Shown: positions 57,534-64,000 of the stretch, in pieces
Layout: each line of letters opens with the position of its first letter
Position numbering within the stretch: position 1 is the stretch's first letter
Origin: Cyclobacterium qasimii M12-11B
Lineage (GTDB): Bacteria > Bacteroidota > Bacteroidia > Cytophagales > Cyclobacteriaceae
Assembly: GCF_000427295.1 (NCBI RefSeq)
Contig: NZ_ATNM01000191.1
Coordinates: forward strand, 62,001 to 126,000
Length of the DNA stretch: 64,000 bases
Direction of reading: 5' to 3'
Notes under the pieces: model-generated
What the model was told of the DNA's origin: nothing
The model's database searches: none
What the model saw: the letters and a program-made list of their open reading frames with translations, nothing else
Made by a program: the position numbers and the translations under genes

Positions 57534-58926
57534 CTATTTTGCCCAAACCTTGTTGAGTAATATCGCTGAGGTTTCTACAATTTTATATCCAGCCTCGGGC
57601 TCCAATCGTGTCCAACTGATAGGAGATCCGGAATAACCACCTCCTAAAAGTCCATAAATTGTGGGGCAATAGCCATTGTATCCATCAGTCATTCCCACTA
57701 CAATGGTGCTTTTACCAGGGCTTCTCCTTTTGATATCCAAGCCGAATTGGCTAAACAATTCACATGGCTGAGTAACTATGGCAAGATCTCCTATCCTGAT
57801 GCCATGCACCGGTAAAATATCAAAAGGGTTCTCTCCAAATGTTTCTTGCAGATGCACAGACCCGAAAGCCATGATCATCTCCATTCCCCGAATATTCTCC
57901 CCTTCATCGATTCTCTTTAAGATTTCTTTGGACCTGATCAGGGTTCCAGTTTCAGGTAATCGAACTTTCACTTTTAAATCATGGTATTGATGTTCCAATA
58001 CTGGGTCCGTCTGGTATTCAATGTTTTTATAAAGTCTCATCGTCTCCCCAACAACCAAATTCGTGATTTTCTTCATCTTTTCTTCATCAGATTCGGATTT
58101 TCTATCCAGCATATTTTCCATACTGATATCGCCCTGGGCCCCATTTAAAAAAAGCACTGGAAGACTTTTCTTAAATTCCTTTCGAAAGGTTTTTCTTACT
58201 TCTCCAGGAAAATCAGCTGAAAAAACACCATCTGCATAAAAAATTGTGGGATGGGTAGTATTGTGGTAAAGTATAGACAAAAGGTTTCCCTTTAAAATCA
58301 GCGGCAAACATAGCCAAATGTTGCGGATCATCAGGGCCTTCCAGGCCTGCAAAGTCTTTTCTGCTTGCATCTCCATGCATAGAATGGCTACCATCTGCCC
58401 AAGTCAAACGGCGATTATAGCCTATTTGGGTCTCCCCTTCCGCCCAGCCAATTTTTCCCGGTTGTGCTGCAGCAACGGCTTCTTTGGCCAGTGCTACCAT
58501 CCAGGGCAACAAGTCTTTCATATAAGCCGTATCCAGAGGCATAAGGTAATTGGTCTTAAGCAAAGAGGGACCACCATGTGTATGGGTAGATGAAATCAGG
58601 ATATCTCTTGGCAAAATTCCCGTCGCAGCTCCCATGGCTTCACGCAAACGCACATTAAGATCAGGCTCAATTCCTGCAAAATCACAACTCACCATAAGCA
58701 ATTGAAAATCGCCTTTTGAAAAATAGAGCCCGTTGGCTTCAAGTTCATCTCTGACGGAAGAAGCCTTTTTAGGAACTCCTGCCCCTTGAACCCAACTGTC
58801 TAATTCAGGTGTGATAATTTTAGTGGCAGCTCCTATTTTAAGTCCCTCAGATTGTGCTTTAGTGAGTATTGGATTATAAAAAGCAATGGTCCAAAGGGCC
58901 ATTAGCATAAAGGCAATTCTAGTCAT
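57534..58926 (-). pseudogene. Neutral/alkaline ceramidase-like hydrolase, split by a one-base frameshift
   Basis: The first frame (start 58926) has a signal (LMALWTIAFYNPILTKA), LKIGAATKIITPELDSWVQG, ILISSTHTHGGPSL and IGYNRRLTW, and loses frame after DFKGKP. The second continues ILYHNTTHPTIFYADGVFSADFPGEV, LNGAQGDISMENML, and GYNGYCPTIYGLLGGGYSGS to 57534. Removing one base in the A4/T4 at 58279-58282 gives 463 residues. This paralogue keeps the family His-Pro (THPT) and has GDIS at the nucleophile site, so it may be the most ceramidase-like of the seven. Only two bases separate its start from the stop of the upstream sulfatase gene, so the two are co-expressed. Confidence 0.83.
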
Positions 58927-58928
58927 AT

Positions 58929-60335
58929 TTAATGGTTTTTTAGATTGAGTTTCATTTCTTCCAACACTACTTGGTAGTCAGGATGATTTATAATATTTTT
59001 CATTTCAAATGGATCCACTTCCAAGTCGTACAATTCATCCATGTTTTCAAGGTCTGTGTATTGAATGTATTTATAGCGAGTTGACCTAATTCCCTGATAA
59101 CCCATATTGACCATTCTAGGCCATACCTTATCGGAATAGTATTCCATGAAAAAAGAGGTCCTCCATCCTATTGGATCCTCCCTCTTAATCAAAGGCAATA
59201 AAGATTCTCCGTCCATCAAACTGTCCTTTCTTAGCCCTGCAAATTCAAGTAAGGTGGGTGCCAAATCTATATTAAGTGTCATTTGGTCAATTTCAAAACC
59301 TTTATTTGTAAGTGGTGGATACTGTATAAGTAACGGGATCCGTAAGGACTCTTCATAAGCCAGCCTCCTTTCTTCATTCAAACCATGTTCTCCATAAAAA
59401 TACCCATGATCACTGGCAAAGACCACAACGGTATTGTTGACCAATTTTTTATTTTCCAGCCTATTAAGAATCTCTCCCAGGCCTTCATCAATAGCCATTA
59501 ACATTGCTGCACGGTCCCTTATCACCCTTTCCGGCGTACCCGTTTCTTTCCCCAATTCTGGTAAATCATTAATCTCTCGCATTAAAGCAGGCTTGTCTTT
59601 CGGGGTGACAAAGGCATTGGGGCGGCGATTGAATGTGTCTTTTTCATACTTGCCCTTATGCCTTTCTGCTGGTACAAAACCTCCACCTCCAATAGTGGTC
59701 ACCTTACCAGTCGCATCCTGATGCAAGTTGGGGTGCAATCCTTTATGAGAGAGGTACAATAAAAAAGGTTTAGTTCTTTCTTTACTTATGAAATCAAGGG
59801 AGTATTGGGTTAAAATATCGGTTACATAACCCTCTTTTTGAATTTCTTCTCCATTCGCATTAAAGTCTGGATCATTGGCTTTCCCCTGTCCTTTTAAAGC
59901 TACCCATTGGTCAAAACCTGGTCTTGGCGTATTGTCATTTCCCATGTGCCATTTTCCAATAAATGCGGTTTCATACCCCTCTGCTTGCAGTTTTGCGGGG
60001 AATGTTTTCAATTGGTGGCTTAAAGCACTTCTATCTGTATTGTCTATGATACCATGGGAATAAGCATATTTTCCCGTCAAAAAACTGGCCCTACTAGGTG
60101 AGCAAAGTGGTGTAGTAGCAAAAGCATTTTTAAAATAAGCAGCCTTTTCTACTAAACGATCAATATTGGGCGTTTTGATGTAATTGTGGCCGGCCAACCC
60201 AAATTCATCCCATCGTAAATCATCCACCAAAACCACGACAATATTGGGAGGCTGATTTACCAATTCGCTCTTATCTTCAACTTTACAGCCAAAAAGCATT
60301 AGCAATAGGACACTAAAAGAGTAAAATTTAATCAT
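58929..60335 (-). CDS. Sulfatase (lipoprotein)
   Basis: From the ATG at 60335 the 468-residue protein has a lipoprotein signal (FSVLLLMLFGC); an in-frame start 11 codons upstream is less likely. The marks are NIVVVLVDDLRWDEFGLAGH (metal Asp pair), CSPSRASFLTGKYAYSHG at Cys 78, FIGKWHMGNDNTPRPGFD, and FASDHGYFYGEHGLNEERR. A C-terminal stretch of Asp-rich YDLEVDPFEMKN ends the family core. It hydrolyses sulfate esters in the periplasm or at the surface. It lies 2 bp upstream of the ceramidase-like gene and 44 bp after the next sulfatase gene, so the three form one operon. Confidence 0.92.
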   Translation of the reverse strand: MIKFYSFSVLLLMLFGCKVEDKSELVNQPPNIVVVLVDDLRWDEFGLAGHNYIKTPNIDRLVEKAAYFKNAFATTPLCSPSRASFLTGKYAYSHGIIDNTDRSALSHQLKTFPAKLQAEGYETAFIGKWHMGNDNTPRPGFDQWVALKGQGKANDPDFNANGEEIQKEGYVTDILTQYSLDFISKERTKPFLLYLSHKGLHPNLHQDATGKVTTIGGGGFVPAERHKGKYEKDTFNRRPNAFVTPKDKPALMREINDLPELGKETGTPERVIRDRAAMLMAIDEGLGEILNRLENKKLVNNTVVVFASDHGYFYGEHGLNEERRLAYEESLRIPLLIQYPPLTNKGFEIDQMTLNIDLAPTLLEFAGLRKDSLMDGESLLPLIKREDPIGWRTSFFMEYYSDKVWPRMVNMGYQGIRSTRYKYIQYTDLENMDELYDLEVDPFEMKNIINHPDYQVVLEEMKLNLKNH

Positions 60336-60379
60336 TGATGTTCTATAATTCAAATGGTGGCGATTCATTTTGTAGCGCT

Positions 60380-61858
60380 TTAAGGTAAAGAGATGCTATT
60401 TCTATTCACCATGTGATTTCTCAATAACTCAGTCATTTCGGCTACAACAGCTTTGTTTTTGGGCTTGTCCACTGTATTTTCATTTTCATCAGGATCATTG
60501 ACTAGATCAAATAACATATTTGATTTTAATTGACCGTCTTTGTCATAAAACTCAGTGTAAGCATGTGTTTTAGTGATAACTGTTTCGCCTCCTAGGTTTG
60601 ACCTACTGAATATTGCTTTTTTGCCTTCTGCCATTGGGTCGTCCAATATTGCAGCAAAACTTTTTCCTTGTGCATGAATCGGTGTATTGATGCCAGCCAA
60701 TTCACAAAGTGTAGGATAAATGTCAACCGTCTCGACCAAGGACTGCTGTTTCACATCGGATATTTTACCCGGTATTTTGAAAATAAGCGGGATACGCGTA
60801 GAGGTATTAAAATTGGAGTGTTTACACCAAAGTTCATGTTCCCCTAGTTGCCAACCATGGTCCCCCCATAAAACCACAATGGTATTTTCATCCAGACCCA
60901 GGTTCTCCAATTCATCTAAAACCCTTCCCACCTGGGAATCTACATAGCTCACACTGGCATAATATCCATGAATGAGAGCTTTGGAAAGTTCCTCAGAAAA
61001 TGGGCCTTCATTTGGGATATTGGAATAAGCCCGGAGTTCACTGTAGTTATGAAGGGATTCTTTTGGGGCGTTTTTAGGAGGATAAAAATTAGCCGGTAAT
61101 TCAATGGCTTCCCTATCATAAAGGTCCCAATACCTTTTGGGCGCATTGAATGGTAAATGGGGTTTTTTAAAGCCAACAGCCATAAAGAACGCTTCTCCAG
61201 TGCTCTTAAATTTTTGCAATTTCTCCATGGCTTTGGTGGCTATTCTACCATCTTCGTAAGCCACATCTTCTATTTCCGGGTTTTCAAAAGCTGGCCCTCT
61301 GTTTGGCAGGTTTTGATTGTTCCTGGGTTTGGTATTGTATTGCCTGTCTTCATTCAGACTTTTAAAAATACTAATCCCCTCCTCGGATTGGTAATCCCAT
61401 GCCGTGGTGGTCAAGGCAGGTCTCCATATATCATCCCAACTACCTTTTCCATCTTCAAAATTGTTATAAACTTTCCCTAAGGAAACAGTAGAATAATTGT
61501 TGTTTTTGAAATGCATGGGTAAACTTACCAGTCCTGGCACATCTTTGTCCTGAGAACAGTTCCAGCCATTGAAACGATTGGTACTCCCATATAAACCAGA
61601 AAGAAGAATGGCCCTACTGGGACCACAAACTGGATAGTTGACATAGGCTTGGGTAAATAATTGCCCCATTCTGGCCAGTCTGTCAATGTTTGGTGATTTA
61701 ATATGCGGTTGATCATAACAGCCCAGTTCTGGCCTGAGATCGTCAACCATTATAAACAAGATATTAGGTGGTTTTAAAGATTTATTCGCCGACTGACCTT
61801 GAGCCTTTAAGTATATCCCTCCAATGATTAAAATAAGGATGATATTTCTTTTCATCAT
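60380..61858 (-). CDS. Sulfatase, iduronate-2-sulfatase-like
   Basis: The 492-residue protein has a signal region (RNIILILIIGGIYLKAQG). The marks are NILFIMVDDLRPELGCYDQ, CGPSRAILLSGLYGS at Cys 78, FFMAVGFKKPHLPFNAPKRYW, and LWGDHGWQLGEHELWCKHSNF. The KKPHLPF and WQLGEHELWCK segments are hallmarks of the iduronate-2-sulfatase-like group. It is the first gene of the operon that continues with a second sulfatase and the ceramidase-like enzyme. The enzyme removes sulfate from an extracytoplasmic substrate of unknown identity. Confidence 0.93.
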   Translation of the reverse strand: MMKRNIILILIIGGIYLKAQGQSANKSLKPPNILFIMVDDLRPELGCYDQPHIKSPNIDRLARMGQLFTQAYVNYPVCGPSRAILLSGLYGSTNRFNGWNCSQDKDVPGLVSLPMHFKNNNYSTVSLGKVYNNFEDGKGSWDDIWRPALTTTAWDYQSEEGISIFKSLNEDRQYNTKPRNNQNLPNRGPAFENPEIEDVAYEDGRIATKAMEKLQKFKSTGEAFFMAVGFKKPHLPFNAPKRYWDLYDREAIELPANFYPPKNAPKESLHNYSELRAYSNIPNEGPFSEELSKALIHGYYASVSYVDSQVGRVLDELENLGLDENTIVVLWGDHGWQLGEHELWCKHSNFNTSTRIPLIFKIPGKISDVKQQSLVETVDIYPTLCELAGINTPIHAQGKSFAAILDDPMAEGKKAIFSRSNLGGETVITKTHAYTEFYDKDGQLKSNMLFDLVNDPDENENTVDKPKNKAVVAEMTELLRNHMVNRNSISLP

Positions 61859-62512
61859 TATAGTATAAGTGTTAAATTTTTAAAATTGAGATAAGTTTTA
61901 CAATATTTTTCATTTTCATAACCACCGATGACTTGACTCGAATCAAGTTGTTGCAAGGATATATCATTACCACGCCCCCTATGAAAGAAGAGTGACAAAA
62001 GATGAAATATACCCCCACAATAAATTATATTTTTTAATAATAGCTCAATAAAAAACATAAAATTTGTCATAAAACATTTATTTCAGAATTATACACTGAT
62101 TTATTCGAGATATTAAAATTATAATTCATGAAGTCGATTAAATTTAAACCTCCTGGGAAATCGTAAATAATGATTAAAAGAAACCACCACTCTAATCTAC
62201 CAAAACTATTGAGTTGTGGTAGTAAAAAGCTATAAGTTGTCGTCACGAAAGCCCTTGATGTCAACTAATTGATGACCACAATGACTTATACCTTTTGACA
62301 AGGTATAGGCGAAAACCAATCTACTGCTCCTGGTGCTATCATCAAATAACCCGGAAGAAATATTGTATTGTAATTTCTATATAGATTAGCTATTTTGTGA
62401 CCTCCAAACACAAAATAGCAATAATATTATTGGTAAAACTTTGACATCTATACCAATAATGTTTACCCCAAAGCGCTCATTCGTGAAAAATATTAAAGTA
62501 ACAACGTTAAAC
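61859..62512. other. Divergent intergenic region
   Basis: The 654-bp gap separates the sulfatase operon (minus) and the BNR-like gene (plus) and must hold both promoters. Small minus-strand frames at 61858-62264 were judged non-coding. A CTTGA/TCAAG pair near 61933 is too weak to call. Confidence 0.4.
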
Positions 62513-63778
62513 ATGAAAAGCATAAAAAAGCATTATTTGAAAGTATTTATTGTATTGTTTTTTTTCCAAATTATTGGCTGTTCTCAGAAAAATGAAAACA
62601 TTAAACCAGCGGATTACCCTGACCCGGAAAGCAACCCAACGTCCCATCTAATGTTGATGGGAGACTGGTTTGAGCATCCCCACGATATTGATTTTGATAA
62701 GCTCCCAAAAATCCCATCCGAACATGCGCTCGTAAGTGATGTGACGGCTGAAGGAGTAAACCACCCTACTTTCTCGGAAGCAAAAACAAGTGGTGGTGTC
62801 AACCAACATTCCTATATCACTTTTTACAATGACAAGTACTGGCTGATGTGGAGTGATGGCCCTGGTGTCGAAGACAGGGTTGGGCAGGTAGTGAAATATG
62901 CGACAAGTACGGATGGACTCAACTGGTCTGAACCTGATTTTCTCACTTCCTACCCAGAAGGATCCGGTCCAGAATCAGAACATTACAATACCCGAACTGA
63001 AAAAGGGAAGCGTTGGATTTCCCGCGGTTTCTGGCAAAGGGATGGAGAACTACTGGCCCTGGCATCCCTTGATGAAGCCGCAGGTTTTTTTGGACCGAGT
63101 CTGGAACTTTGGGCTTATAAATGGAATGGCACATCCAATTCCTGGGAAGAAAAAGGAGTTGTTTATAAAAATGCCATCAACAATTTCCCTCCAAAACTTC
63201 TGCCATCAGGAGAGTGGCTAATGTCCAGGAGAGCTTATGATTATAAAGAATCTGGCATTGAATTTTTGCTCGGTGGAATTAAGGGCTTTGACCAATGGGA
63301 ATCCTATCCCGTAACAGGTTCTACCACTGAAATGGATCCTGAAGAGCCCTACTGGTGGGTGCTTCCTGACGGAAAAAACCTGATGGCACTCTTTAGAGAC
63401 AACAGGAAAAGTGGTTACCTCTACAGGGCATTCTCCATTGATAATGGCCGGACATGGAGCAATCCTGTGAAAACAAATTTCCCTGATGCCAGGTCAAAAT
63501 TTAATGGTTTAAGAATGAGTGATGGCAGGTATGTGCTGGTTTCTAACCCTCACCCTGAACGACGGGATCCGCTCACATTGGCCATTAGCGATGATGGAAT
63601 GGTATTTACCAAGATGGGTTACCTGACTGGTGGCCGACACATCGATTATCCGCATGTGATAGAGCAGGATGGCCATTTACTGATTGCCTTTGCTGGTTCT
63701 GTAAAGCAAAAAATCGAAGTTTTAAAGGTAAAAATTTCCGATTTGGATAAGCTGGAAATGCCTCCTTTGAAAAAGTAA
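62513..63778 (+). CDS. BNR/sialidase-fold exo-glycosidase-like lipoprotein
   Basis: From the ATG at 62513 the protein has 421 residues with a lipoprotein signal (FIVLFFFQIIGCSQ); a start at 62441 would add a non-signal leader. The propeller blades carry Asp-box-like motifs (STDGLNWSEPDFLTS, SIDNGRTWSNPVKTN, ISDDGMVFTKM) and aromatic, acidic segments (HPHDIDFDKLP, RRAYDYKESG). This matches the exo-alpha-sialidase/BNR superfamily. Such proteins cleave or bind terminal sugars at the cell surface. The classic sialidase Arg triad cannot be confirmed by eye. It is a single plus-strand gene next to a Tat-signal gene. Confidence 0.75.
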   Translation: MKSIKKHYLKVFIVLFFFQIIGCSQKNENIKPADYPDPESNPTSHLMLMGDWFEHPHDIDFDKLPKIPSEHALVSDVTAEGVNHPTFSEAKTSGGVNQHSYITFYNDKYWLMWSDGPGVEDRVGQVVKYATSTDGLNWSEPDFLTSYPEGSGPESEHYNTRTEKGKRWISRGFWQRDGELLALASLDEAAGFFGPSLELWAYKWNGTSNSWEEKGVVYKNAINNFPPKLLPSGEWLMSRRAYDYKESGIEFLLGGIKGFDQWESYPVTGSTTEMDPEEPYWWVLPDGKNLMALFRDNRKSGYLYRAFSIDNGRTWSNPVKTNFPDARSKFNGLRMSDGRYVLVSNPHPERRDPLTLAISDDGMVFTKMGYLTGGRHIDYPHVIEQDGHLLIAFAGSVKQKIEVLKVKISDLDKLEMPPLKK

Positions 63779-63958
63779 AAGGTTATTCAGTGCATGTGTA
63801 TGAATAAACGGAAATTAAACAAATAACCTGGATTGCCTCGTTTTAATTCTTGGCCTGGATCGAATTATTCGAATCCTTATTGCAGATTCAAACTTGAACC
63901 AAAAATGCCTCTAATGAACACATCAAGTTTCGCTGCTTGTTAAAACATTGATTTAAAA

Positions 63959-64000
63959 ATGAATAGAAGAAATTTCATAAGAATAAGTTCATTAGGAACC
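63959..64000 (+). CDS. Start of a Tat-signal protein (cut by window edge)
   Basis: An ATG at 63959 opens NRRNFIRISSLGT, an RRNFI twin-arginine motif typical of Gfo/Idh/MocA oxidoreductases and sulfatases of this phylum. Only 14 codons lie in the window, so the product cannot be named. The reading frame is open to the edge. It lies 180 bp after the BNR-like gene on the same strand. Confidence 0.55.
   Translation, partial: MNRRNFIRISSLGT

Noticed and set aside
19706-58926. Taking the seven PF04734 proteins as true ceramidases
   Set aside because: Several lack the His-Pro ligand or the Ser nucleophile, and no other sphingolipid gene is present in the window. The family name alone is not evidence for the substrate.
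61858-62264. Two small minus-strand frames upstream of the sulfatase operon
   Set aside because: Low-complexity AT-rich translation and likely promoter DNA.

Overview
The window looks like a chromosomal segment of a marine-type Bacteroidota, most likely order Cytophagales and possibly near Cyclobacteriaceae (an inference). Reasons are the low G+C DNA, a SusC/SusD pair behind an ECF sigma/FecR pair, many lipoproteins, a DUF4221 lipoprotein, several sulfatases, and PVC-type cytochrome and neutral-ceramidase-like proteins. I saw no rRNA, tRNA, CRISPR array, prophage or plasmid origin.

Layout. 1-7 kb: 5' end of an M16 peptidase, a DUF6807 protein, a TonB-dependent receptor, a beta-propeller glycosidase-like lipoprotein, CsaA, and a rhamnogalacturonan-acetylesterase-like SGNH hydrolase. 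7-9.6 kb: a YceI / porin / YceI operon. 10-21 kb: a sulfatase, a DUF1961 lipoprotein, an N-acyl-D-amino-acid deacylase relative, a penicillin-acylase-type Ntn hydrolase, a DUF1080 lipoprotein, an endonuclease/phosphatase-fold lipoprotein, and the first neutral-ceramidase-like protein. 21.6-32 kb: a Tat-type nitrilase-fold protein, a PAS histidine kinase, DUF4221, a large outer-membrane beta-barrel protein, and an amidohydrolase. 32-35.4 kb: a cysteine-containing small lipoprotein, an ABC transporter, and a REP-associated transposase (RAYT) surrounded by its probable REP-like repeats.

35.5-55.3 kb is the centrepiece: one long minus-strand locus in the order ECF sigma factor, FecR anti-sigma factor, SusC, SusD, four tandem neutral-ceramidase-like enzymes, a 1008-residue PVC-type heme protein, two exported TIM-barrel isomerase-like proteins, and a fifth ceramidase-like enzyme closed by a terminator. 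55.7-61.9 kb adds three sulfatases and another ceramidase-like enzyme. A BNR/sialidase-fold lipoprotein and the first codons of a Tat-signal protein end the window. Together this resembles a SusCD nutrient-utilisation locus in which the expected glycoside hydrolases are replaced by a family expansion of PF04734 (neutral ceramidase) enzymes, seven in 39 kb. Four have lost the usual histidine-proline metal motif. The substrate is unknown. Sulfated glycoconjugates or lipids, or sugars processed through oxidised intermediates, are possibilities.

Caution: eight genes need a single-base insertion or deletion in a short homopolymer to restore one reading frame. Restoring each gives a full-length open frame. 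This points to sequence error more than to gene decay, although the A8, A7 and G7 tracts could also vary in vivo.
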